Origin: Acetobacteraceae bacterium
GTDB lineage: Bacteria; Pseudomonadota; Alphaproteobacteria; Acetobacterales; Acetobacteraceae
Assembly (NCBI GenBank): GCA_009693865.1
Contig: SHWL01000016.1
Coordinates: 1 to 46,976, forward strand
Length of the DNA: 46,976 nt
Direction: 5' to 3'
The notes below the pieces were generated by a model that saw nothing but the letters and a program-made list of their open reading frames with translations, was not told the origin of the DNA and did no database searches. The position numbers and the translations under genes are program-made. Below, one piece after another: positions 16,943-25,427 of the stretch. Every line of letters begins with the position of its first letter. The first letter of the stretch is position 1.

Positions 16943-17819
16943 TTTCGGAGGCCGCATCGGCCTCGAGGAAACCCGCGCCGTCATTCACAAAGCCATCGAT
17001 CTCGGAATTACCTTTTTCGACACGTCCGATACCTACGGCGAGCAAGGCGGTTCCGAAATCGACATGGGCCAGGTGCTGGGCGACCGCCGCAAGGACATCG
17101 TGCTGGCCACGAAATTCGGCAATCCGATGGACTCCGTTGGCGTGAAACAGGGTGGCGCGCGCCGCTATATCATGACCGCCGTCGAGGACAGTTTGCGCCG
17201 CCTGCGTACCGATTGGATCGACCTGTATCAAATCCACAGTTTCGACCCGCGCACGCCGATCGAGGAAACGTTACGCGCGATGGACGATCTGGTACGCCAG
17301 GGAAAAGTCCGTTACATCGGCTGTTCCAATTTCCCGGCCTGGCGCCTGACTGAGGCGCGCTGGACGGCGCAAACGCTCGGGCTGAACAAATTCGTTTCGT
17401 GTCAGGATGAATATTCGCTGGTGTTCCGCGCGCCCGAGCGGGAATTGATGCCCGCCGCGCGCGCCGCCGGCATGGGGATGCTGCCCTATTTTCCGCTCGC
17501 CAGCGGATTGCTGACCGGGAAATACCGCCGCAACGCGCCGATGCCGGCAGGCACGCGGATGGCCACCACGCAACGCCTCGCGGACCGCTACTTGACCGAG
17601 CGAAACTGGGCTATCGCCGAAAAACTCGGCGACTTCGCGGAGGCACGGGGACGCACGATGCTGGAACTCGCGTTCTCCTGGTTGCTGTCGCGCGAACCGG
17701 TCGCCAGCGTGATCGCCGGCGCGACGAAGCCCGAACAGCTTGAACAAAATGCCAAAGCCGGCACCTGGAAATTGACCGGGGAAGAGTTGACCGAGATCGA
17801 CCGCATCGCCGCCGCCTGA
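16878..17819 (+). CDS. Aldo/keto reductase
   Basis: A 313-residue NADPH-dependent oxidoreductase with the complete catalytic tetrad: Asp48 and Tyr53 (FFDTSDTYG), Lys79 (LATKFG) and His120 (QIHSFD). The C-terminal cofactor motif VIAGATKPEQLEQN is also present. It belongs to the Tas/YajO-like bacterial group that reduces aldehydes or ketones or works on sugars; the substrate is unknown. The ATG at 16878 starts the conserved MEIRNLGQSGLRVS. It overlaps the tail of the DUF1194 frame. Confidence 0.93.
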   Translation: MEIRNLGQSGLRVSSIGLGCNNFGGRIGLEETRAVIHKAIDLGITFFDTSDTYGEQGGSEIDMGQVLGDRRKDIVLATKFGNPMDSVGVKQGGARRYIMTAVEDSLRRLRTDWIDLYQIHSFDPRTPIEETLRAMDDLVRQGKVRYIGCSNFPAWRLTEARWTAQTLGLNKFVSCQDEYSLVFRAPERELMPAARAAGMGMLPYFPLASGLLTGKYRRNAPMPAGTRMATTQRLADRYLTERNWAIAEKLGDFAEARGRTMLELAFSWLLSREPVASVIAGATKPEQLEQNAKAGTWKLTGEELTEIDRIAAA

Positions 17820-17873
17820 TCTTCGGCCCGATACCGCTTGCGGAGACCATGACCCGCGGGCATTTTGCCGCCC

Positions 17874-19385
17874 ATGAGCATGACCACGACCCAGGGTAGC
17901 ACGCCCGAGCACAGTGCCGTCTCCCCAGCCGATGGGAAAACTCCTGCCGGACAGGCAGCCTCCATCCAGGCATCGCCCGGGCAACTCGTCACGGGGCTAC
18001 CAGGAGTTGAAACACCCGATCAGGCCCTGACCCGCGCCCAGGCGGCGGCACAGGCAAAGCGGCTGAATGAGGCGGAAGGCATTTGTCAGGATGTCCTCGC
18101 CGCCAATGCCGATCATCCGGCCGCGCTCGCTTTGATGGGCATCGTCGCGGCGATGAAAAACGAGATGGACCGCGGCGTCGAGCTACTGCGAAAAGCGATC
18201 TCGTTGCGGCCCGGAATCGCCAGTTGGTACGCGCATCTCAGCTCGATGTGCCGCAACACGTACCGGATGGAAGAAGCTCTGTCGACCGGTCAGGAATCGA
18301 TCCGGCTCGATCCCAACAACGCCGATCATCTGGTCAATATGTCGCTGGTGTTCGTCGACGCCGATGACCGGGAACGCGCGACCGCATGCCTGCTGCGCGC
18401 GTTGGGCCTGAAACACGACCATGCCGACGGGCATCTGGCGATGGCGCAAATTCTGCTCGCCTCGCAAAACTTTCACCCCGGTTGGGCCGAATACGAGTGG
18501 CGGAATTTGACCGAGGCCGGCAAGGCGACAATGCCCGCGATGACCTCGGCGCATTGGAACGGCATGCGAATCCCGACCGGCCGGCTGCTGCTGGTGGGCG
18601 ATCAGGGCTATGGCGATACGATCCAGTTCGCCCGTTATATCAAAATGGCCTCCGAGCGCGTGCAGGACGTCATCCTGGGCTGTAGCCAGGAAATGGGTCC
18701 GGTGCTGGCGAACATTCCTGGCGTCGCCCAATATTGCCATCGCTGGAACGATGTCCCCGGCCACGCGGTGCACTGCCGGCTGTCCAGCCTGCCGTATATT
18801 TTCAACACCACGCCCGGCACGATCCCGGCCGAGGTGCCCTATCTGACGCCCGATCCGGCGCGGGTCGTGGCCTGGAGGGAACGCCTCGACGCGACATTGC
18901 CGCGGGGATTGAAACGGATCGGCCTTGCCTGGACCGGGCGGCCCACTCACCCGAACGATCGCCGCCGGTCGGTTCGCCTGTCCCGGCTGTTGCCGCTGGC
19001 GGACGCCGGTCCAGCGGCGTTCATCTCACTGCAAAAGCCAGTGCCCGACGCCGATAAGGAGACGATGCGGGCCTTCGACGGAATGACGGATCTGTCGAAC
19101 GAGCTGACCGATTTCGGTGAGACGGCGGCGCTGTTGCAGAACCTCGATCTGATCATCACGGTGGATACCTCGATGGGCCACCTCGCGGGCGCGCTGGCGA
19201 AGCCGGTCTGGATCATGATCCCCAAAGCCGCCGACTGGCGCTGGATGTTGGATCGCGACGACAGCCCCTGGTACCCGACCGCCCGGCTGTTCCGGCAGCA
19301 AAGGCCGGGCGACTGGGATCCCGTTCTGGAGAAGGTCCGCGACGCGCTCAGCCACGAACTGCCGCGACTCCCTGGCAGGAACTGA
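17874..19385 (+). CDS. TPR protein with GT9-like glycosyltransferase domain
   Basis: About 503 residues. A low-complexity N-terminus is followed by roughly four tetratricopeptide repeats (residues about 45-190; ANADHPAALALMGIVAA is one helix pair). A C-terminal domain resembles heptosyltransferase-type GT9 folds, with VDTSMGHLAGALAKPVWIM and WYPTARLFRQ near the end and LLLVGDQGYGDTIQFARYI at the domain start. Proteins of this plan are common in glycan or flagellin-glycosylation loci. The start is not firm (TTG 17865, ATG 17874 and 17880 all fit). The WY-repeat protein starts 7 bases after its stop, and a 2OG-Fe oxygenase follows, suggesting a small cell-surface modification operon. Confidence 0.82.
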   Translation: MSMTTTQGSTPEHSAVSPADGKTPAGQAASIQASPGQLVTGLPGVETPDQALTRAQAAAQAKRLNEAEGICQDVLAANADHPAALALMGIVAAMKNEMDRGVELLRKAISLRPGIASWYAHLSSMCRNTYRMEEALSTGQESIRLDPNNADHLVNMSLVFVDADDRERATACLLRALGLKHDHADGHLAMAQILLASQNFHPGWAEYEWRNLTEAGKATMPAMTSAHWNGMRIPTGRLLLVGDQGYGDTIQFARYIKMASERVQDVILGCSQEMGPVLANIPGVAQYCHRWNDVPGHAVHCRLSSLPYIFNTTPGTIPAEVPYLTPDPARVVAWRERLDATLPRGLKRIGLAWTGRPTHPNDRRRSVRLSRLLPLADAGPAAFISLQKPVPDADKETMRAFDGMTDLSNELTDFGETAALLQNLDLIITVDTSMGHLAGALAKPVWIMIPKAADWRWMLDRDDSPWYPTARLFRQQRPGDWDPVLEKVRDALSHELPRLPGRN

Positions 19386-19392
19386 TCGCATC

Positions 19393-20370
19393 GTGACCGA
19401 CCCCGAGATTTGGGAAACCGCCGGGCGCTGGTTCGACAAGACCTGGTATCTGTTGCGCAATCCCGATGTTGCCCGGGTCGCGATCGAGCCTCTGGCGCAT
19501 TACCTCCGATACGGTGAGGCCGAGGGGCGGAAACCCTCGGCGTGGTTCGATCCGTCCTGGTATCGCGCGATCTACCGTGTACCGGCGGACGAATCGCCGC
19601 TCGCTCATTTCCTGACACGGCGCGCCACGGGAAAATTCCTGCCCTGCGCGGCTTTGTATCCGGCCACCCGGCTGCTGCCGTGGCGCGACGATGCCGACGC
19701 CGGGGTCGATCTTTTCGATCGTTATCTGACGGACAGTGAAGTGCCAGAGCGGGAATTGCTGCCCGACCTGGCCGTTATCCGGCCGTCCGGTTTGATCGAC
19801 GCGACCTATCATGGGATCAACGGCTCGGACCGGTATGAGGCCGACCTTGACCCGGCCCTGCATTACTGCCGGATTGGCTGGTGGTCGGGCCTGAGACCGA
19901 ACGACATGTTCGATCCCGACTGGTACGTCACGACGCACCCATCGGCCGCTCATTTGGGCGTTAACCCGTTGACGCATTACATCCTGGAGGGCGAACCGGC
20001 GAACCTCCGTCCGGTAGCGTGGTTCGACCCAGCCTGGTACCGCGATCGCCATGCCGTTCCCTCCGGGCAACTCGCCCTGACGCATTATCTGGCGCATCGC
20101 GGCGAACGGCTTGTCAGCCCCAATCCCCTGTTCGACGCGCCCTGGTATGTGGCACGTCACGGCCACGCGATCCCGCCAGGAGCGGATCCATTTTCACATT
20201 ATTTGGTGTGGGGCGCGTTGTACGACATCGCGCCCTCCCCCATATTCGATGCGCGCGCCTGGCGGCATCGAAACATGGCGCCCGCCGGAGCGCCGGACCA
20301 ATGCCATTCACCGGTGACGGCGCGGAATCCGCTGGTGCATTTCCTGCGAACCTCGCTGAACGCGAAATAG
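19393..20370 (+). CDS. FDxxWY-repeat protein linked to glycosyltransferase
   Basis: A 325-residue protein built almost entirely from about seven copies of a degenerate unit of 35-50 residues. Each has a (W/M/L/I)FD-xx-WY start and a later xPL-x-HYL-x-x-G segment. Clear starts include WFDKTWY, WFDPSWY, MFDPDWY, WFDPAWY and LFDAPWY; clear second halves include PLAHYLRYG, PLTHYILEG and PFSHYLVWG. Such repeats are usually seen attached to or beside glycosyltransferases; their role is not known. Here they form a separate protein starting at a GTG 7 bases after the TPR-glycosyltransferase gene. The third copy (near residue 140) has degenerated. No signal peptide or membrane segment is visible. Confidence 0.75.
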   Translation: MTDPEIWETAGRWFDKTWYLLRNPDVARVAIEPLAHYLRYGEAEGRKPSAWFDPSWYRAIYRVPADESPLAHFLTRRATGKFLPCAALYPATRLLPWRDDADAGVDLFDRYLTDSEVPERELLPDLAVIRPSGLIDATYHGINGSDRYEADLDPALHYCRIGWWSGLRPNDMFDPDWYVTTHPSAAHLGVNPLTHYILEGEPANLRPVAWFDPAWYRDRHAVPSGQLALTHYLAHRGERLVSPNPLFDAPWYVARHGHAIPPGADPFSHYLVWGALYDIAPSPIFDARAWRHRNMAPAGAPDQCHSPVTARNPLVHFLRTSLNAK

Positions 20371-20418
20371 AGCACGAACCGGGATGCGCGGGGCGCTTCG
20401 GCACGTCATGATACCGCG

Positions 20419-21111
20419 ATGAACCTCCCCGACCTGAACCCAACCGATCTCGAGGCTGAATTCTCCACTCAGGGTCATGCCGTGCGGCATGTGCTGGACG
20501 CCGCGATGTGCCACGACCTCGCGCGACTGTGGGACGACGAGGTGTTGTTCCGAAAAACGATCATCATGCAGCAGCACGCTTATGGGAGGGGCGAATACCG
20601 TTACCTGGCCTACCCGTTACCCGGCCCGATCGCCGCGCTGCGAGAGGCGCTCTACCCGCCTTTGGCCGCGATCGCCAACGGTTGGCGCCAGCGTCTGGGT
20701 CAACCCGGCTTGTTTCCGCCAACTCTGGGGGAATTTCTGGATGAATGTCACGCCGCTGGCCAGACCCGGCCCACGCCACTGATGCTTCGGTACGGCCCGG
20801 GCGATTTCAATTGCCTGCATCAGGATTTGTACGGGGAGAGGGTGTTTCCACTTCAGGTGGTCATTCTGCTCAGCGACCCCGGGCGGGACTTCACGGGTGG
20901 CGAGTTGCTGCTGGTCGAGCAGCGCCCGCGCGCCCAATCCCGCGCCGAGATCGTCAATCTGTCTCAGGGCGATGCCGCGATTTTCCCCGTGCACCACCGC
21001 CCAGCCGAGGGCGCGAAAGGCCCGTATCGCCTGACCGTTCGCCACGGCGTCAGCCGCGTGCGTTCAGGCGACCGCCAGACGCTGGGGCTGATCTTCCACG
21101 ATGCCGCGTAA
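20419..21111 (+). CDS. 2OG-Fe(II) oxygenase (PF09859-like)
   Basis: A 230-residue non-haem iron dioxygenase. The iron facial triad begins with His134-x-Asp136 in CLHQDLYGE; the distal His is either in VRHGVSRV (209) or in PVHHRP (192-193). The C-terminal GVSRVRSGDRQTLGLIFHD supplies the 2-oxoglutarate-binding Arg. The family is cytoplasmic and of unknown substrate. It lies about 50 bases after the WY-repeat gene and may belong to the same transcript. It is convergent with the nitroreductase, whose stop is 8 bases away. Confidence 0.82.
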   Translation: MNLPDLNPTDLEAEFSTQGHAVRHVLDAAMCHDLARLWDDEVLFRKTIIMQQHAYGRGEYRYLAYPLPGPIAALREALYPPLAAIANGWRQRLGQPGLFPPTLGEFLDECHAAGQTRPTPLMLRYGPGDFNCLHQDLYGERVFPLQVVILLSDPGRDFTGGELLLVEQRPRAQSRAEIVNLSQGDAAIFPVHHRPAEGAKGPYRLTVRHGVSRVRSGDRQTLGLIFHDAA

Positions 21112-21118
21112 GAGGTGG

Positions 21119-21679
21119 TTACCCAGCCCAGACAGTCACCTGGTCGCGCGCCGCCGGCCGAGCCGCCGGAGAGCCGGCGCCGTTTCTGGTGCCGAGATAC
21201 AAGAAGCCCATGATCTCATCGTCAGCATTCAGGCCAAGCGCGGTTTTGACGCCGGCGTCGTAGGCGGGCTCGCCGGTTTTCCACATCGCACCGTAGCCCA
21301 GGGCATGGGCGGCGAGCATCATGTTCTGTGTGGCGGCGGCGGCGGCGGAGATTTGCTCGACCTCCGGGATGCGGTGACCTTTTTGCACCCGCGCCGCGGC
21401 AGCGACGATCAGCGGTGCCCGCATTGGCTTGGCCCGTTCACGGCTCAGCATTTCGGCGTCCGCATCCGGGTTTTTGCGCTTCAATGCCTCGGCCATCAGT
21501 TCGCCGAAGCGCTCCCGCATGCCGCTTTCGATCACGACGAAGCGCCAGGGGCGCAGGCGGCCGTGGTCGGGTGCCCGCACGGCGCTTTGGAAGATTGTAT
21601 CGAGGTCCGCCTCGCTTGGGGCGGGCGCCTCCAGCTTCAGCGCCGATTCCCGCGTCAGAAGCAGGTCAAGTGCGTCCAT
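21119..21679 (-). CDS. YdjA-like nitroreductase family protein
   Basis: A 186-residue FMN-dependent nitroreductase of the small YdjA type. Typical features are RAPDHGRLRPWRFVVI near residues 34-49 (FMN contacts), the central segment QISAAAAATQNMMLAAHALGYGAMWKTG, and a C-terminal GFLYLGT. It probably reduces nitro or quinone compounds with NAD(P)H; the natural substrate of this subgroup is not established. Confidence 0.88.
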   Translation of the reverse strand: MDALDLLLTRESALKLEAPAPSEADLDTIFQSAVRAPDHGRLRPWRFVVIESGMRERFGELMAEALKRKNPDADAEMLSRERAKPMRAPLIVAAAARVQKGHRIPEVEQISAAAAATQNMMLAAHALGYGAMWKTGEPAYDAGVKTALGLNADDEIMGFLYLGTRNGAGSPAARPAARDQVTVWAG

Positions 21680-21820
21680 TGTCAGACTCCCTTACTTTCC
21701 TGGACTCCTACCACGGCTCGGTGGCCGTGTCGAACACCAGGTTATTTGGGCGATCCCCGGGTCGGTTGCATCTGTCCCACACTTCCTCACAAGATGACCG
21801 CGGAACAAGAGGAGGCTTCG

Positions 21821-21862
21821 ATGATCCGCCGCGAAGGCTGCTTTCTGCTGGGCCGGCTGTGA
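21821..21862 (+). CDS. Possible 13-residue leader peptide
   Basis: A very strong ribosome-binding site (GAGGAGG, 5-base spacing) precedes an ATG that opens a 13-codon frame, MIRREGCFLLGRL. Its TGA overlaps the GTG start of the aldolase in a GTGA arrangement. Either this is a coupled leader peptide, or it is the displaced true start of the aldolase. No other good ribosome-binding site precedes the aldolase. Confidence 0.4.
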   Translation: MIRREGCFLLGRL

Positions 21863-22593
21863 CGTCCATCCGGATCAGGTCTGCCGGTTCCGCCGATCCC
21901 GCGTTGATCGACGACCTGGTAGCGGCGAACCGGATTCTTTATGACCAGGGCGTCGTCGACGCGTTCGGGCACATTTCGGCCCGCCACGACAAGGATCCAA
22001 ACCGGTATCTGCTGTCGCGCAGCATGGCGCCCGCCTTGGTGACCGCGGCCGACATCATGGAATTCGACCTGGACAGCAATCCGGTCGACGCGCACGGTCG
22101 AACAACGTACCTGGAACGTTTCATTCATGGCGAGATTTACAAGATCCGCCCCGATGTCAAAGCGGTCGTGCATAGTCACTCGCTCGGCGTTTTGCCGTTC
22201 GCCAATACCGCGATTCGGTTAAGGCCGATGAACCACATGGCGGGATTTTTGGGCTCTGGGCCGCCCGTGTTCGAAATCCGCGATACCGCAGGTCCCGAAA
22301 GCGACATGCTGATCCGTAACGGCGGGCTTGGTCAGGCGCTTGCCAAAGTCCTGGGTTCCAACCATGTGCTGCTGATGCGAGGCCACGGCTCGGTCGCCGC
22401 CGGTCAGTCAATCCGGCATGTGGTATTTCGCGCCATTTACACCGAAGTGAACGCGCGCACAGCGGCGGAGGCGTTGAAACTCGGCAAGCCGATCTTCCTG
22501 AACGCGAGGGAAGCAGCCGCCGCGATGAAGACGAACGATGCTCAGATCGACCGGCCCTGGTCGTTGTGGAAACAACAGGCGACGCGGACATGA
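21859..22593 (+). CDS. Class II aldolase/adducin family protein
   Basis: A 244-residue zinc-dependent class II aldolase-like protein. Zinc-ligand histidines are in VVHSHS (about 96-98) and in LLMRGHGSV; the acidic residue is in YLERFIHGEIY. Relatives annotated as fuculose-phosphate aldolase-like or HMF-type decarboxylases act on sugar or hydroxy-acid substrates; specificity cannot be told. The GTG at 21859 is inferred from family length and from coupling to the 13-codon frame upstream. Confidence 0.85.
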   Translation: MTSIRIRSAGSADPALIDDLVAANRILYDQGVVDAFGHISARHDKDPNRYLLSRSMAPALVTAADIMEFDLDSNPVDAHGRTTYLERFIHGEIYKIRPDVKAVVHSHSLGVLPFANTAIRLRPMNHMAGFLGSGPPVFEIRDTAGPESDMLIRNGGLGQALAKVLGSNHVLLMRGHGSVAAGQSIRHVVFRAIYTEVNARTAAEALKLGKPIFLNAREAAAAMKTNDAQIDRPWSLWKQQATRT

Positions 22594-22674
22594 AGCGATC
22601 TCGCCAGGCGTATGCCTGCGTCGAGATGGGTACGATCCGAATCCGAAACTTTACATCGGAAGCCGCGACGGAGA

Positions 22675-23718
22675 TCAGTCTTCCAGCAACACTCTCACCT
22701 CGTCGCCCGCGGGTTCCAGCCGCGTACCATGCTCGGCGCCGCGGCGTGCGATATCCGCGAATTCCGCCTGTTCGTTGGCCAGAGAACAAAGCACGGTTTC
22801 ATTCTCGGCATTGTGCCGCGCGAACTGAAATCGGACGCCCAGGAGACCGTCCCGCGTGACGTCGGCGCGTACCATCATGCCGACCCAGTCGCCGTGCGCT
22901 CGCCCGCCATGGCCTGTGTGGAATGAAAAACCGCCAAGCCCGTAAAAGATCGGTTTGCCGCGGTACACTTCCACCGCGAGCGAGTAATGCGGTCCGTGCC
23001 CGACCACGATATCCGCGCCCGCGTCGATGGCCGCCCGCCCAATGTCTCGCATATAGGTCAGCGTGTCTTTGCCAAGTCCCCAGTGGCAGGAGGCGACGAC
23101 GATGTCGGCCTGAGATCGCAACGATACGAGATCGTCGGTGAATGCCTTCAACGACGCTGCGTCGGCCCATGTCACCACGATCGGCGGAATTCCTGGGCGG
23201 TTCATCGGCGGTATCTCGGGCCGGGTCTTGTGCATCGGCACCTGATAGGCGGTATGCGCGCGAATGACCGCGATGCCGGGATCGTGCGGTCCCGCCTCAT
23301 GATTGGTTGGCCAATAGACGGAACTACGTTGCAGGAACCCGTAACGGATACCGTTGCGCTCGACGATCAGGGGAGCACAGGCGGCCGCCCGATTGGCGCC
23401 GGCGCCGGTATGGTGAATGCCCGCGCGATCCAGCCGGGCGATCGAACTCAGGATCGCGGCTTCCCCGTAATTCACGTTGTTGGCGATACCGACGGCCCTG
23501 ATGGAGGCTCCGGCCAGCGCCTCGGCGCCAATATCCGGGTCCACGAAAAATCCTTCGTTATGAAAGGACTGCGTGACCGGCGGCGCGTAAAGACAGCACT
23601 CCAGATTTGAAAACACCATGTCGGCGGCGTGAAATTCTTCCGCCACGCGGCAGAGCGGCGTCGCGGGATCGGTGACGTTCATCAGATTGACGTCACCGGT
23701 TAAAATCAATCTTGCCAT
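22675..23718 (-). CDS. CapA/PgsA-family metallophosphatase-like protein
   Basis: A 347-residue member of PGA_cap (PF09587), a calcineurin-like fold named from the poly-gamma-glutamate capsule protein CapA. Motifs are LILTGDVNLM (6-12), VFSNLECCL, GIANNVNYG, CHWGLG and GHGPHYSLAVEVYRGKPIFYGLG. There is no signal peptide, unlike CapA proper, and no capB/capC genes nearby, so capsule synthesis is unlikely; a phosphatase or nucleotidase role is possible. The ATG at 23718 has GGGAG upstream. It is convergent with the aldolase. Confidence 0.8.
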   Translation of the reverse strand: MARLILTGDVNLMNVTDPATPLCRVAEEFHAADMVFSNLECCLYAPPVTQSFHNEGFFVDPDIGAEALAGASIRAVGIANNVNYGEAAILSSIARLDRAGIHHTGAGANRAAACAPLIVERNGIRYGFLQRSSVYWPTNHEAGPHDPGIAVIRAHTAYQVPMHKTRPEIPPMNRPGIPPIVVTWADAASLKAFTDDLVSLRSQADIVVASCHWGLGKDTLTYMRDIGRAAIDAGADIVVGHGPHYSLAVEVYRGKPIFYGLGGFSFHTGHGGRAHGDWVGMMVRADVTRDGLLGVRFQFARHNAENETVLCSLANEQAEFADIARRGAEHGTRLEPAGDEVRVLLED

Positions 23719-23784
23719 GACAGCACTCCCGCGGCGCGTCGTCACCGGCTCCGGTTCATTGCCTGAGACGGAGCCGGTTCGTCG

Positions 23785-24111
23785 TTACTTCACGGACGAA
23801 TATGGAGTCGGGCCAAGGATGAAGTTCTTCACGTTGGCGACGATCGGGCCCGCTTCCTCGGTTTTCGCGCGCGAGGCGTGCCATTCGGGATCGGCCTGGA
23901 ACGCGTTCCACTTCTTCTCGCGATCGGCCAGAGAATCCCACTGGAGCATGTAGTAAAGTGTCTGGTTCGACTCACCGATCACGGTGGTCCAGAAGCCGGC
24001 CTGCTTGATGCCGTGCCGTTCCCAGATTTTCAGCGTGATGGTCGAAAAGCGCTTGTTCAGATCCGGCAGTTTGCCAGGAACGCATTCGTAGATTCGCAGT
24101 TCGTAGAGCAT
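23785..24111 (-). CDS. NIPSNAP family protein, copy 1
   Basis: A 108-residue dimeric alpha-beta barrel (NIPSNAP) protein starting MLYELRIYECVPGKLPDL. The family occurs in many metabolic contexts and has no general enzymatic assignment. Hand alignment with the next gene gives 87 identical residues of 108, and both end in PTPYSSVK, so they arose by tandem duplication. AGAAGGGGAGATA precedes the start. Confidence 0.88.
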   Translation of the reverse strand: MLYELRIYECVPGKLPDLNKRFSTITLKIWERHGIKQAGFWTTVIGESNQTLYYMLQWDSLADREKKWNAFQADPEWHASRAKTEEAGPIVANVKNFILGPTPYSSVK

Positions 24112-24169
24112 GGAATATCTCCCCTTCTGTCAGAGCAATCGATTTCGCGGCGGCCCGCGTGGCCCGGCG

Positions 24170-24496
24170 TTACTTCACCGACGAGTATGGCGTCGGCGCA
24201 AGCATGAAGTTCTTGATATTGGCGACAAGCGGGCCGTTTTCCTCGGTCTTCGCGCGCGCGGTCAACCATTCCGGATCGGCACCGAATGCGGCGAATTTTT
24301 GTTCGCGTTCCGCGAGCGATTCCCAGGCCAGCATGTAATACAAGGTCTGGTTCGACTCGCCGATCACCGTGGTCCAGAAGCCCGCCTGCCTGATGCCGTG
24401 CCTGGCCCAAAGCTTCAGGGTGATGGTGTCGAAGCGCTTGTTCAGATCCGGCAGCCGGCCGGGGACGCATTCGTACATGCGCAGTTCGTAGAGCAT
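24170..24496 (-). CDS. NIPSNAP family protein, copy 2
   Basis: A 108-residue paralogue of the downstream gene. Most differences are conservative, and the cluster GESNQTLYYML is unchanged. The ATG at 24496 is set by an AAGGGAG site and by alignment with copy 1; an in-frame start at 24574 would enter the upstream gene's leader. The two copies are 58 bases apart on the same strand and probably co-transcribed. They could form a heterodimer. Confidence 0.88.
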   Translation of the reverse strand: MLYELRMYECVPGRLPDLNKRFDTITLKLWARHGIRQAGFWTTVIGESNQTLYYMLAWESLAEREQKFAAFGADPEWLTARAKTEENGPLVANIKNFMLAPTPYSSVK

Positions 24497-24681
24497 GGAT
24501 GTCTCCCTTTCCATTGGACCGAGGGAGTTTGTGGCGGCTGGTGGCGTTGGGCAAGTGCCGCTCAGGCGGCGCACATCCGCTGACCATGACGCAAACCACC
24601 TCCCCGAATCAGCCCGCTCTTGCGCCAGCCCAGGAATCCGCTATCTCCGCCGCCCACAGGCATGCCAGGGAGAAACGAGAC

Positions 24682-25425
24682 GTGTCCGATGAAGGCCAGA
24701 CCGTTCTCATCGAGATCGAGGGACTGACCAAGCGTTTCGGCGCCTTCACCGCGGTCGACGACGTCTCCTTCACCGTCGCCCGTGGCGAGGTTCTGGGCTT
24801 TCTCGGCCCGAACGGCGCCGGGAAATCGACCACGATGCGCATGCTGGCCGGGTTCATGATCCCCACCGCCGGTACCGCCCGCATCCAGGGCCACGATGTC
24901 CAGACCGATGGCGTCGCCGCGCGGCGAGTTCTGGGCTTCCTTCCCGAGGGCGCCCCCACCTACGGCGAAATGTCCGTCACCGGCTTCTTGCGCTTCTGTG
25001 CCCGCATCCGCGGTTATCGCGGCGCCGAGCTGGCCAGCCGCGTCATGCACGCGCTCGCCCTGACCCGGCTGGAAAGTGTCCGTCTGCAACCCGTGGAAAC
25101 GCTGTCCAAAGGCTTCAAGCGCCGCGTCGGCCTCGCGCAGGCCCTGCTGCACGATCCACCCGTGCTGGTGCTGGACGAGCCGACCGACGGCCTCGACCCC
25201 AACCAGAAACACGAGGTCCGGGAGCTCATCAAACAAATGCGCCCCCAGAAAGCGATCGTCATCTCCACCCATATCCTGGAGGAGGTGGACGCCGTCTGCA
25301 CCCGCGCCATCGTGATCGCGGCGGGCCGGATCGTCGCCGACGCCACTCCCGCCGAGCTGCACGACATGAACCCCTCGGGCAAACTCGACGATGTCTTCCG
25401 GCAACTGACGTTGGAGGCGGCCTGA
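24682..25425 (+). CDS. ABC transporter ATPase (Gld-type exporter)
   Basis: A 247-residue ABC ATPase. Walker A is GPNGAGKST at 42-50; the signature reads LSKGFKRRVGLAQAL (Gly-rich C-loop variant SKGFKRR) and Walker B is VLVLDEPTDGLDP. The sequence fits the ABC-2/GldA-like group. I choose GTG 24682 (AGGGAG 9 bases upstream, start VSDEGQTVLIEIEG) over the ATG at 24586, which adds a 32-residue low-complexity lead. It is the first gene of a five-gene unit with gaps of at most 13 bases: ATPase, permease, GldG-like, DUF4340, NUDIX. Confidence 0.92.
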   Translation: MSDEGQTVLIEIEGLTKRFGAFTAVDDVSFTVARGEVLGFLGPNGAGKSTTMRMLAGFMIPTAGTARIQGHDVQTDGVAARRVLGFLPEGAPTYGEMSVTGFLRFCARIRGYRGAELASRVMHALALTRLESVRLQPVETLSKGFKRRVGLAQALLHDPPVLVLDEPTDGLDPNQKHEVRELIKQMRPQKAIVISTHILEEVDAVCTRAIVIAAGRIVADATPAELHDMNPSGKLDDVFRQLTLEAA

Positions 25426-25427
25426 TC

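Noticed and set aside
24499..24681. Upstream extension of the ABC ATPase to 24499 or ATG 24586
   Set aside because: It adds a low-complexity lead outside the ABC fold; the GTG at 24682 has the better ribosome-binding site.
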